NCBI GenBank assembly: GCA_026018925.1
Contig: JAKSZU010000027.1
Span: forward strand, 62,001-126,000
From: Tupaia tana
Taxonomy: Eukaryota; Chordata; Mammalia; Scandentia; Tupaiidae
Reading direction: 5' to 3'
Length of the DNA: 64,000 bases
Below the pieces are notes generated by a model. The model ran no database searches. It was not told where the DNA came from and saw nothing but the letters and a program-made list of their open reading frames with translations. Shown here piece by piece: positions 34,612 to 45,955 of this stretch; position 1 is the stretch's first letter; each line of letters begins with the position of its first letter. A program made the translations under genes and the position numbers.

Positions 34612-36003
34612 GGTTTGAACGTAGTTTGAGGGAGTAAGTTTAGGGCTACTGTTAGTTTTCGGTTCAGTGTTACGGTTGGAGTTAGCGTGAGGGTCAGGAT
34701 ACGGTTGGGTTTGAGCTTATGGTGTCCGCCTAGGGTTAGGGTTAGGTGTATGGTTTGATTTAGGCTTCAGGTTAGGTTAGGTTTGAACTTAGTTTGAGGG
34801 AGTAAGTTTAGGGCTAGTGTTAGTTTTTGGTTCAGTGTTACGGTTGGAGATAGCGTCAGGGTCAGGTTAGGGTTGGGGTTGAGCTTCAGGTGTCCGCCTA
34901 GGGTTAGGGTTAGGTCTATGGTTTGAGTTGGCTTCAGGTTAGCTTAGGTTTGAAATTAGTTTGAGGGAGTAAGTTTAGGGCTACTGTTAGTTTTCGGTTC
35001 AGTGTTATGGTTGGATTTAGCGTGAGGGTCAGGTTAGGGTTGGGGTTGAGGTTAAGGTGTCCGCCTAGGGTTAGGGTTAGGTGTATGGTTTGATTTAGGC
35101 TTCAGGTTAGGTTAGGTTTGAGCTTAGTTTGAGGGAGTAAGTTTAGGGCGACTCTTAGTTTTCTGGTAACTGTTATGGTTGGAGTTAGCGTCAGGGCCAG
35201 GTTAGGGTTGGAGTTGAGCTTAAGGTTTCCGCCTAGGGTTAGGGTTAGGTCTATGGTTTGAGTTAGGCTTCAGGTTAGGTTAGGTTTGAACTTAGTTTGA
35301 GGGAGTAAGTTTAGGGCTACTGTTAGTTTTCGGTTCAGTGTTACGGTTGGAGATAGGGTCAGGGTCAGGTTAGCGTTGGGGTTGAGGTTCAGGTGTCCGC
35401 CTACGGTTAGGGTTAGTTCTATGGTTTGAGTTAGGCTTCAGGTTAGGTTAGGTTTGAAATTAGTTTGAGGGAGTAAGTTTAGGGCTAATGTTAGTTTTCG
35501 GTTCAGTGTTACGGTTGGAGTTAGCGTGAGGGTCAGGTTAGGGTTGGGGTTGAGGTTAAGGTGTCCGCCTAGGGTTAGGGTTAGGTCTATGGTTTGAGTT
35601 AGGCTTCAGGTTAGGTTAGGTTTGAACTTAGTTTGAGGGAGTAAGTTTAGGGATACTGTTAGTTTTCAGTTCAGTGTTACGGTTGCATTTAGCGTGAGGG
35701 TCAGGTTAGGGTTGGGGTTTAGCTTAAGGTGTCCGCCTAGGGTTGGGGTTAGGTGTATGGTTTGATTTAGGCTTCAGGTTAGGTTAGGTTTGAACTTAGT
35801 TTGAGGGAGTAAGTTTAGGGCTACTGTTAGTTTTCGGTTCAGTGTTACGGTTGGAGTTAGCGTGAGGGTCAGGTTACGGTTGGGTTTAAGCTTAAGGTGT
35901 CCGCCTAGGGTTAGGGTTAGGTGTATGGTTTGATTTAGGCTTCAGGTTAGGTTAGGTTTGAACTTAGTTTGAGGGAGTAAGTTTAGGGCTACTGTTAGTT
36001 TTC
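34612..36003 (+). repeat. Copy of about 13,280-14,504 with one extra monomer
   Basis: The offset is 21,331 bp up to about 35,430 and 21,499 bp afterwards, so one 168-bp unit (a gaaattag/gctaatgtt unit) has been gained here or lost there. The ttgcatttagcg variant is shared. The match ends where the 16-monomer HOR begins. A one-base loss lies near 34,930. Confidence 0.8.
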
Positions 36004-38690
36004 GGTTTAGTGTTACGGTTGTAGTAAGAGTCAGGGTCAGGTTAGGGTTGGGGTTGAGCTTCAGGTGTCCGCCTAGTGTTAGGGTTAGGTCTATGGTTTG
36101 AGTTAGGCTTCAGGTTAGGTTAGGTTTGAACTTAGTTTGAGGGAGTAAGTTTAGGGCTACTCTTTGTGTTCGGTTCAGTGTTTCGGTTGGAGTTAGCGTG
36201 AGGGTCAGGTTAGGGTAGGGGTTGAGCTTAAGGTGTCCGCCTAGGGTTAGGGTTAGGTGTATGGTTTGATTTAGGCTTCAGGTTAGGTTAGGTTTGAACT
36301 TAGTTTGAGGGAGTAAGTTTAGGGCTACTGTTAGTTTTCGGGTAACTGTTACGGTTGGAGTTAGCGTCAGGTCCAGGTTAGGGTTGGCGTTGAGCTAATG
36401 GTGTCCGCCTAGGGTTAGGGTTAGGTGTATGGTTTGATTTAGGCTTCAGGTTAGGTTAGGTTTGAAGTTAGTTTGAGGGAATAAGTTTAGGGCTACTGTT
36501 AGTTTTCGGTTAACTGTTACAGTTGGAGTAAGCGTGAGCGTCAGGTTAGGGTAGGGGTTGAGCTTAAGGTGTCCGCCTAGGGTTAGGGTTAGGTGTATGA
36601 TTTGATTAAGGCTTCAGGTTAGGTTAGGTTTGAACGTAGTTTGAGGGAGTAATTTTAGGGCTACTGTTAGTTTTCGGGTAACTGTTATGGTTGGAGTTAG
36701 CGTCAGGGCCATTTTAGGATTGGGCTTGAGCTTAAGGTGTCCACCAAGGGTTAGGGTTAGGTCTATGGTTTGAGTTAGGCTTCAGGTTAGGTTAGGTTTG
36801 AACTTAGTTTGAGGGAGTAAGTTTAGAGCTACTGTTAGTTTTCGGTTCAGTGTTACGGTTGGAGATAGCGTCAGGTTCAGGTTAGGGTTGGGGTTGAGCT
36901 TCAGGTGTCCGCCTAGGGTTAGGGTTAGGTCTATGGTATGAGTTAGGCTTCAGGTTAGGTTAGGATTGAACTTAGTTTGAGGGAGTAAGTTTAGGGCTAC
37001 TGTTAGTTTTCGGTTCAGTGTTACGGTTGGAGTTAGCGTGAGGGTCAGGTTACGGTTGGGTTTGAGCTTAAGGTGTCCGCCTAGGGTTAGGGTTAGGTGT
37101 ATGGTTTGATTCAGGCTTCAGGTTAGGTTAGGATTGAACTTAGTTTGAGGGAGTAAGTTTAGGGCTACTGTTAGTTTTCGGTTCAGTGTTAAGGTTGGAG
37201 ATAGCGTCAGGGTCAGGTTAGGGTTGGGGTTGAGCTTCAGGTGTCCGCCTAGGGTTAGGGTTAGGTCTATGGTTTGAGTTAGGCTTCAGGTTAGGTTAGG
37301 TTTGAAGTTAGTTTGAGGGAGTAAGTTTAGGGCTACTGTTAGTTTTCGGTTAACTGTTACAGTTGGAGTAAGCGTGAGGTTCAGGTTAGGGTAGGGGTTG
37401 AGCTTAAGGTGTCCGCCTAGGGTTAGATTTAGGTGTATGATTTGATTAAGGCTTCAGGTTAGGTAAGGTTTGAACTTAGTTTGAGGGAATAAGTTGAGGG
37501 CTACTGTTAGTTTTCGGGTAACTGTTATGGTTGGAGTTAGCGTCAGGGCCAGGTTCGGTTGTGATTGAGCTTAAGGTGTCCGCCTAGGGTTAGGGTTATG
37601 TCTATGGTTTGAGTTAGGCTTCAGGTTAGGTTAGGTTTGAACATAGTTTGAGGGAGTAAGTTTAGGGCTATGGTTAGTTTTCGGTTCAGTGTTACTGTTG
37701 GAGATAGCGTCAGGGTCAGGTTAGTGTTGGGGTTGAGCTTAAGGTGTCCGCCTAGGGTTAATGTTAGGTGTATGGTTTGATTTAGGCTTCAGGTTAGGTT
37801 AGGTTTGAACTTAGTTTGAGGGAGTAAGTTTAGGGCTACTGTTATTTTTCGGTTCAATGTTATGGTTGGAGATAGCGTCAGGGTCAGGTTTTGGTTGGGC
37901 TTGAACTTCAGGTGTCCGCCTAGGGTTAGGGTTAGGTCTATGGTTTGAGTTAGGCTTCAGGTTAGGTTAGGTTTGAAATTAGTTTGAGGGAGTAAGTTTA
38001 GGGCTACTGTTAATTTTCGGTTCAGTGTTACGGTTGGAGTTAGCGTGAGGTTCAGGTTAGGGTCGGGGTTGAGCTTAAGGTGTCCGCCTAGGGTTAGGGT
38101 TAGGTGTATGGTTTGAGTTAGGCTTCAGGTTAGGTTAGGTTTGAACTTAGTTTGAGGGATTAAGTTTAGGGCTACTGTTAGTTTTCGGTTCAGTGTTACG
38201 GTTGGATTTAGCGTGAGGGTCAGGTTAGGGTTGGGGTTGAGCTTAAGATGTCCGCCTAGGGTTAGCGTTAGGTGTATGGTTTGATTTAGCCTTCATGTTA
38301 GGTTAGGTTTGAACTTAGTTTGAGGGAGTAAGTTTAGGGCTACTGTTAGTTTTCGGGTAACTGTTATGGTTGGAGTTAGCGTCAGGGCCATTTTAGGATT
38401 GGGGTTGAGCTTAAGGTGTCCGCCAAGGGTTAGGGTTATGTCTATGGTTTGAGTTAGGCTTCAGGATAGGTTAGGTTTGAACTTAGTTTGAGGGAGTAAG
38501 TTTAGGGCTACTGTTAGTTTTCGGTTCAGTGTTACGTTTGGAGATAGCGTCAGGGTCAGGTTAGGGTTGGGGTTGAGCTTCAGTTGTCAGCCTAGGGTTA
38601 GGGTTAGGTCTATGGTTTGAGTTAGGCTTCATGTTAGGTTAGGTTTGAACTTAGTTTGAGGGAGTAAGTTTAGGGCTACTGTTAGTTTTC
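36004..38690 (+). repeat. 16-monomer (2687 bp) higher-order repeat, copy 1
   Basis: Marker order is gttgtagtaagag; ctctttgtgttcgg with gtgtttcgg; gggtaactgttacgg with ggcgttgagctaatgg; gggaataag with ggttaactg; gaacgtag; gtttagagct; tatggtatgag; gattgaac with gttaagg; another ggttaactg; ttcggttgtgattg; ctatggttag; ttatttttcgg; ggtcggggttg; ggattaag; gccattttagg; caggataggtt. A one-base loss (ttcggttgtg, near 37,552) makes the unit 2687 rather than 2688 bp. It differs from copies 2 and 3 at a few sites, such as gcgtgagcgtcagg against gcgtgagcatcagg. Confidence 0.95.
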
Positions 38691-41377
38691 GGTTGAGTGT
38701 TACGGTTGTAGTAAGAGTCAGGGTCAGGTTAGGGTTGGGGTTGAGCTTCAGGTGTCCGCCTAGTGTTAGGGTTAGGTCTATGGTTTGAGTTAGGCTTCAG
38801 GTTAGGTTAGGTTTGAACTTAGTTTGAGGGAGTAAGTTTAGGGCTACTCTTTGTGTTCGGTTCAGTGTTTCGGTTGGAGTTAGCGTGAGGGTCAGGTTAG
38901 GGTAGGGGTTGAGCTTAAGGTGTCCGCCTAGGGTTAGGGTTAGGTGTATGGTTTGATTTAGGCTTCAGGTTAGGTTAGGTTTGAACTTAGTTTGAGGGAG
39001 TAAGTTTAGGGCTACTGTTAGTTTTCGGGTAACTGTTACGGTTGGAGTTAGCGTCAGGTCCAGGTTAGGGTTGGCGTTGAGCTAATGGTGTCCGCCTAGG
39101 GTTAGGGTTAGGTGTATGGTTTGATTTAGGCTTCAGGTTAGGTTAGGTTTGAAGTTAGTTTGAGGGAATAAGTTTAGGGCTACTGTTAGTTTTCGGTTAA
39201 CTGTTACAGTTGGAGTAAGCGTGAGCATCAGGTTAGGGTAGGGGTTGAGCTTAAGGTGTCCGCCTAGGGTTAGGGTTAGGTGTATGATTTGATTAAGGCT
39301 TCAGGTTAGGTTAGGTTTGAACGTAGTTTGAGGGAGTAAGTTTAGGGCTACTGTTAGTTTTCGGGTAACTGTTATGGTTGGACTTAGCGTCAGGGCCATT
39401 TTAGGATTGGGCTTGAGCTTAAGGTGTCCACCAAGGGTTAGGGTTAGGTCTATGGTTTGAGTTAGGCTTCAGGTTAGGTTAGGTTTGAACTTAGTTTGAG
39501 GGAGTAAGTTTAGAGCTACTGTTAGTTTTCGGTTCAGTGTTACGGTTGGAGATAGCGTCAGGTTCAGGTTAGGGTTGGGGTTGAGCTTCAGGTGTCCGCC
39601 TAGGGTTAGGGTTAGGTCTATGGTATGAGTTAGGCTTCAGGTTAGGTTAGGATTGAACTTAGTTTGAGGGAGTAAGTTTAGGGCTACTGTTAGTTTTCGG
39701 TTCAGTGTTACGGTTGGAGTTAGCGTGAGGGTCAGGTTACGGTTGGGTTTGAGCTTAAGGTGTCCGCCTAGGGTTAGGGTTAGGTGTATGGTTTGATTCA
39801 GGCTTCAGGTTAGGTTAGGATTGAACTTAGTTTGAGGGAGTAAGTTTAGGGCTACTGTTAGTTTTCGGTTCAGTGTTAAGGTTGGAGATAGCGTCAGGGT
39901 CAGGTTAGGGTTGGGGTTGAGCTTCAGGTGTCCGCCTAGGGTTAGGGTTAGGTCTATGGTTTGAGTTAGGCTTCAGGTTAGGTTAGGTTTGAAGTTAGTT
40001 TGAGGGAGTAAGTTTAGGGCTACTGTTAGTTTTCGGTTAACTGTTACAGTTGGAGTAAGCGTGAGGTTCAGGTTAGGGTAGGGGTTGAGCTTAAGGTGTC
40101 CGCCTAGGGTTAGATTTAGGTGTATGATTTGATTAAGGCTTCAGGTTAGGTAAGGTTTGAACTTAGTTTGAGGGAATAAGTTGAGGGCTACTGTTAGTTT
40201 TCGGGTAACTGTTATGGTTGGAGTTAGCGTCAGGGCCAGGTTCGGTTGTGATTGAGCTTAAGGTGTCCGCCTAGGGTTAGGGTTATGTCTATGGTTTGAG
40301 TTAGGCTTCAGGTTAGGTTAGGTTTGAACATAGTTTGAGGGAGTAAGTTTAGGGCTATGGTTAGTTTTCGGTTCAGTGTTACTGTTGGAGATAGCGTCAG
40401 GGTCAGGTTAGTGTTGGGGTTGAGCTTAAGGTGTCCGCCTAGGGTTAATGTTAGGTGTATGGTTTGATTTAGGCTTCAGGTTAGGTTAGGTTTGAACTTA
40501 GTTTGAGGGAGTAAGTTTAGGGCTACTGTTATTTTTCGGTTCAATGTTATGGTTGGAGATAGCGTCAGGGTCAGGTTTTGGTTGGGCTTGAACTTCAGGT
40601 GTCCGCCTAGGGTTAGGGTTAGGTCTATGGTTTGAGTTAGGCTTCAGGTTAGGTTAGGTTTGAAATTAGTTTGAGGGAGTAAGTTTAGGGCTACTGTTAA
40701 TTTTCGGTTCAGTGTTACGGTTGGAGTTAGCGTGAGGTTCAGGTTAGGGTCGGGGTTGAGCTTAAGGTGTCCGCCTAGGGTTAGGGTTAGGTGTATGGTT
40801 TGAGTTAGGCTTCAGGTTAGGTTAGGTTTGAACTTAGTTTGAGGGATTAAGTTTAGGGCTACTGTTAGTTTTCGGTTCAGTGTTACGGTTGGATTTAGCG
40901 TGAGGGTCAGGTTAGGGTTGGGGTTGAGCTTAAGATGTCCGCCAAGGGTTAGCGTTAGGTGTATGGTTTGATTTAGCCTTCATGTTAGGTTAGGTTTGAA
41001 CTTAGTTTGAGGGAGTAAGTTTAGGGCTACTGTTAGTTTTCGGGTAACTGTTATGGTTGGAGTTAGCGTCAGGGCCATTTTAGGATTGGGGTTGAGCTTA
41101 AGGTGTCCGCCAAGGGTTAGGGTTATGTCTATGGTTTGAGTTAGGCTTCAGGATAGGTTAGGTTTGAACTTAGTTTGAGGGAGTAAGTTTAGGGCTACTG
41201 TTAGTTTTCGGTTCAGTGTTACGTTTGGAGATAGCGTCAGGGTCAGGTTAGGGTTGGGGTTGAGCTTCAGTTGTCAGCCTAGGGTTAGGGTTAGGTCTAT
41301 GGTTTGAGTTAGGCTTCATGTTAGGTTAGGTTTGAACTTAGTTTGAGGGAGTAAGTTTAGGGCTACTGTTAGTTTTC
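38691..41377 (+). repeat. 16-monomer higher-order repeat, copy 2
   Basis: Full-length copy at an exact offset of 2687 bp, carrying the same one-base loss near 40,239. By eye it differs from copies 1 and 3 at very few positions. One example is gtccgccaaggg near 40,940, where the other copies have gtccgcctaggg. Confidence 0.95.
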
Positions 41378-43728
41378 GGTTGAGTGTTACGGTTGTAGTA
41401 AGAGTCAGGGTCAGGTTAGGGTTGGGGTTGAGCTTCAGGTGTCCGCCTAGTGTTAGGGTTAGGTCTATGGTTTGAGTTAGGCTTCAGGTTAGGTTAGGTT
41501 TGAACTTAGTTTGAGGGAGTAAGTTTAGGGCTACTCTTTGTGTTCGGTTCAGTGTTTCGGTTGGAGTTAGCGTGAGGGTCAGGTTAGGGTAGGGGTTGAG
41601 CTTAAGGTGTCCGCCTAGGGTTAGGGTTAGGTGTATGGTTTGATTTAGGCTTCAGGTTAGGTTAGGTTTGAACTTAGTTTGAGGGAGTAAGTTTAGGGCT
41701 ACTGTTAGTTTTCGGGTAACTGTTACGGTTGGAGTTAGCGTCAGGTCCAGGTTAGGGTTGGCGTTGAGCTAATGGTGTCCGCCTAGGGTTAGGGTTAGGT
41801 GTATGGTTTGATTTAGGCTTCAGGTTAGGTTAGGTTTGAAGTTAGTTTGAGGGAATAAGTTTAGGGCTACTGTTAGTTTTCGGTTAACTGTTACAGTTGG
41901 AGTAAGCGTGAGCATCAGGTTAGGGTAGGGGTTGAGCTTAAGGTGTCCGCCTAGGGTTAGGGTTAGGTGTATGATTTGATTAAGGCTTCAGGTTAGGTTA
42001 GGTTTGAACGTAGTTTGAGGGAGTAAGTTTAGGGCTACTGTTAGTTTTCGGGTAACTGTTATGGTTGGACTTAGCGTCAGGGCCATTTTAGGATTGGGCT
42101 TGAGCTTAAGGTGTCCACCAAGGGTTAGGGTTAGGTCTATGGTTTGAGTTAGGCTTCAGGTTAGGTTAGGTTTGAACTTAGTTTGAGGGAGTAAGTTTAG
42201 AGCTACTGTTAGTTTTCGGTTCAGTGTTACGGTTGGAGATAGCGTCAGGTTCAGGTTAGGGTTGGGGTTGAGCTTCAGGTGTCCGCCTAGGGTTAGGGTT
42301 AGGTCTATGGTATGAGTTAGGCTTCAGGTTAGGTTAGGATTGAACTTAGTTTGAGGGAGTAAGTTTAGGGCTACTGTTAGTTTTCGGTTCAGTGTTACGG
42401 TTGGAGTTAGCGTGAGGGTCAGGTTACGGTTGGGTTTGAGCTTAAGGTGTCCGCCTAGGGTTAGGGTTAGGTGTATGGTTTGATTCAGGCTTCAGGTTAG
42501 GTTAGGATTGAACTTAGTTTGAGGGAGTAAGTTTAGGGCTACTGTTAGTTTTCGGTTCAGTGTTAAGGTTGGAGATAGCGTCAGGGTCAGGTTAGGGTTG
42601 GGGTTGAGCTTCAGGTGTCCGCCTAGGGTTAGGGTTAGGTCTATGGTTTGAGTTAGGCTTCAGGTTAGGTTAGGTTTGAAGTTAGTTTGAGGGAGTAAGT
42701 TTAGGGCTACTGTTAGTTTTCGGTTAACTGTTACAGTTGGAGTAAGCGTGAGGTTCAGGTTAGGGTAGGGGTTGAGCTTAAGGTGTCCGCCTAGGGTTAG
42801 ATTTAGGTGTATGATTTGATTAAGGCTTCAGGTTAGGTAAGGTTTGAACTTAGTTTGAGGGAATAAGTTGAGGGCTACTGTTAGTTTTCGGGTAACTGTT
42901 ATGGTTGGAGTTAGCGTCAGGGCCAGGTTCGGTTGTGATTGAGCTTAAGGTGTCCGCCTAGGGTTAGGGTTATGTCTATGGTTTGAGTTAGGCTTCAGGT
43001 TAGGTTAGGTTTGAAATTAGTTTGAGGGAGTAAGTTTAGGGCTACTGTTAATTTTCGGTTCAGTGTTACGGTTGGAGTTAGCGTGAGGTTCAGGTTAGGG
43101 TCGGGGTTGAGCTTAAGGTGTCCGCCTAGGGTTAGGGTTAGGTGTATGGTTTGAGTTAGGCTTCAGGTTAGGTTAGGTTTGAACTTAGTTTGAGGGATTA
43201 AGTTTAGGGCTACTGTTAGTTTTCGGTTCAGTGTTACGGTTGGATTTAGCGTGAGGGTCAGGTTAGGGTTGGGGTTGAGCTTAAGATGTCCGCCTAGGGT
43301 TAGCGTTAGGTGTATGGTTTGATTTAGCCTTCATGTTAGGTTAGGTTTGAACTTAGTTTGAGGGAGTAAGTTTAGGGCTACTGTTAGTTTTCGGGTAACT
43401 GTTATGGTTGGAGTTAGCGTCAGGGCCATTTTAGGATTGGGGTTGAGCTTAAGGTGTCCGCCAAGGGTTAGGGTTATGTCTATGGTTTGAGTTAGGCTTC
43501 AGGATAGGTTAGGTTTGAACTTAGTTTGAGGGAGTAAGTTTAGGGCTACTGTTAGTTTTCGGTTCAGTGTTACGTTTGGAGATAGCGTCAGGGTCAGGTT
43601 AGGGTTGGGGTTGAGCTTCAGTTGTCAGCCTAGGGTTAGGGTTAGGTCTATGGTTTGAGTTAGGCTTCATGTTAGGTTAGGTTTGAACTTAGTTTGAGGG
43701 AGTAAGTTTAGGGCTACTGTTAGTTTTC
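41378..43728 (+). repeat. 16-monomer higher-order repeat, copy 3, two monomers deleted
   Basis: The unit is 2351 bp, exactly 336 bp (two monomers) shorter. The ctatggttag and ttatttttcgg monomers present in copies 1 and 2 are missing: the gttatgtctatgg unit runs straight into the gaaattag unit near 43,013. The junction is in register, as expected for unequal exchange between aligned monomers. The rest is nearly identical to copy 2. Confidence 0.94.
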
Positions 43729-45395
43729 GGTTGAGTGTTACGGTTGTAGTAAGAGTCAGGGTCAGGTTAGGGTTGGGGTTGAGCTTCAGGTGTCCGCCTA
43801 GTGTTAGGGTTAGGTCTATGGTTTGAGTTAGGCTTCAGGTTAGGTTAGGTTTGAACTTAGTTTGAGGGAGTAAGTTTAGGGCTACTCTTTGTGTTCGGTT
43901 CAGTGTTTCGGTTGGAGTTAGCGTGAGGGTCAGGTTAGGGTAGGGGTTGAGCTTAAGGTGTCCGCCTAGGGTTAGGGTTAGGTGTATGGTTTGATTTAGG
44001 CTTCAGGTTAGGTTAGGTTTGAACTTAGTTTGAGGGAGTAAGTTTAGGGCTACTGTTAGTTTTCGGGTAACTGTTACGGTTGGAGTTAGCGTCAGGTCCA
44101 GGTTAGGGTTGGCGTTGAGCTAATGGTGTCCGCCTAGGGTTAGGGTTAGGTGTATGGTGTGATTTAGGCTTCAGGTTAGGTTAGGTTTGAAGTTAGTTTG
44201 AGGGAATAAGTTTAGGGCTACTGTTAGTTTTCGGTTAACTGTTACAGTTGGAGTAAGCGTGAGCATCAGGTTAGGGTAGGGGTTGAGCTTAAGGTGTCCG
44301 CCTAGGGTTAGGGTTAGATGTATGATTTGATTAAGGCTTCAGGTTAGGTTAGGTTTGAACGTAGTTTGAGGGAGTAAGTTTAGGGCTACTGTTAGTTTTC
44401 GGGTAACTGTTATGGTTGGACTTAGCGTCAGGGCCATTTTAGGATTGGGCTTGAGCTTAAGGTGTCCACCAAGGGTTAGGGTTAGGTCTATGGTTTGAGT
44501 TAGGCTTCAGGTTAGGTTAGGTTTGAACTTAGTTTGAGGGAGTAAGTTTAGAGCTACTGTTAGTTTTCGGTTCAGTGTTACGGTTGGAGATAGCGTCAGG
44601 TTCAGGTTAGGGATGGGGTTGAGCTTCAGGTGTCCGCCTAGGGTTAGGGTTAGGTCTATGGTATGAGTTAGGCTTCAGGTTAGGTTAGGATTGAACTTAG
44701 TTTGAGGGAGTAAGTTTAGGGCTACTGTTAGTTTTCGGTTCAGTGTTACGGTTGGAGTTATCGTGAGGGTCATGTTAGGGTTGGGGTTGAGCTTAAGGTG
44801 TACGCCTAGGGTTAGGGTTAGGTGTATGGTTGGTTTAGGCTTCAGGTTAGGTTAGGTTTGAACTTAGTTTGAGGGAGTAAGTTTAGGGCTACTGTTAGTT
44901 TTCGGTTCAGTGTTACGGTTGGAGATAGCGTCAGGGTCAGGTTAGGGTTCGGGTTGAGCTTCAGGTGTCCGCCTAGGGTTAGGGTTAGGTCTATGGTATG
45001 AGTTAGGCTTCAGGTTAGGTTAGGATTGAACTTAGTTTGAGGGAGTAAGTTTAGGGCTACTGTTAGTTTTCGGTTCAGTGTTACGGTTGGAGTTAGCGTG
45101 AGGGTCAGGTTACGGTTGGGTTTGAGCTTAAGGTGTCCGCCTAGGGTTAGGGTTAGGTGTATGGTTTGATTTAGGCTTCAGGTTAGGTTAGGATTGAACT
45201 TAGTTTGAGGGAGTAAGTTTAGAGCTACTGTTAGTTTTCGGTTCAGTGTTAAGGTTGGAGATAGCGTCAGGGTCAGGTTAGGGTTGGGGTTGAGCTTCAG
45301 GTGTCCGCCTAGGGTTAGGGTTAGGTCTATGGTTTGAGTTAGGCTTCAGGTTAGGTTAGGTTGGAAGTTAGTTTGAGGGAGTAAGTTTAGGGCTA
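43729..45395 (+). repeat. 16-monomer higher-order repeat, partial and interrupted copy 4
   Basis: Follows the HOR order closely up to 44,760, is interrupted by two foreign monomers, resumes at 45,096 with the same tatggtatgag, gattgaac and gttaagg units, and stops at about 45,395. The gagcatcagg variant groups it with copies 2 and 3. Confidence 0.9.
44761..45095 (+). repeat. Two-monomer (335 bp) inserted patch inside HOR copy 4
   Basis: Bases before and after this patch continue the 16-monomer unit, and equivalent points are 335 bp further apart than in copy 3. The patch carries gagttatcgtgagg, gtcatgttagg and the one-base loss ggttggtttagg. The same three variants occur together near 49,451-49,540 and 63,725-63,810. 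The patch was probably copied from a unit of that kind. Confidence 0.85.
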
Positions 45396-45955
45396 ATGTT
45401 AGTTTTCGGTTCAGTGTTACGGTTGGAGTTAGCGTGAGGGTCAGGTTAGGGTTGGGGTTGAGGTTAAGGTGTCCGCCTAGGGTTACGGTTAGGCGTATGG
45501 TTTGATTTAGGCTTCAGGTTAGGTTAGGTATGAGCTTAGTTTGAGGGAGTAAGTTTAGGGCGACTATTAGTTTTCTGGTAACTGTTATGGTTGGAGTTAG
45601 TGTCAGGGCCAGGTTAGGGTTGGGGTTGAGCTTAAAGTTTCCGCCTAGGGTTATGGTTAGGTCTATGGTTTGAGTTAGGCTTCAGGTTAGGTTAGGTTTG
45701 AACTTAGTTTGAGGGAGTAAGTTTAGGGCTACTGTTAGTTTTCGGTTCAGTGTTACGGTTGGATTTATCGTGAGGGTCAGGTTAGGGTTGGGCTTGAGGT
45801 TAAGGTGTCCGCTTGGGTTAGGGTTAGGTGTATGGTTTGATTTAGGCTTCAGGTTAGGTTAGGTTTGAACTTAGTTTGAGGGAGTAAGTTTAGGGCTACT
45901 GGTAGTTTTCGGTTCAGTGTTACGGTTGGAGATAGCGTGAGGGTCAGGTTAGGCT
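45396..45955 (+). repeat. Three mixed monomers at the end of the 16-monomer HOR
   Basis: A gctaatgttag unit, then a gagcttag/gggcgact/ttctggtaac unit, then a unit ending in a one-base-short ccgcttgggttagg (near 45,811). The first two resemble 48,361-48,720. Confidence 0.75.
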
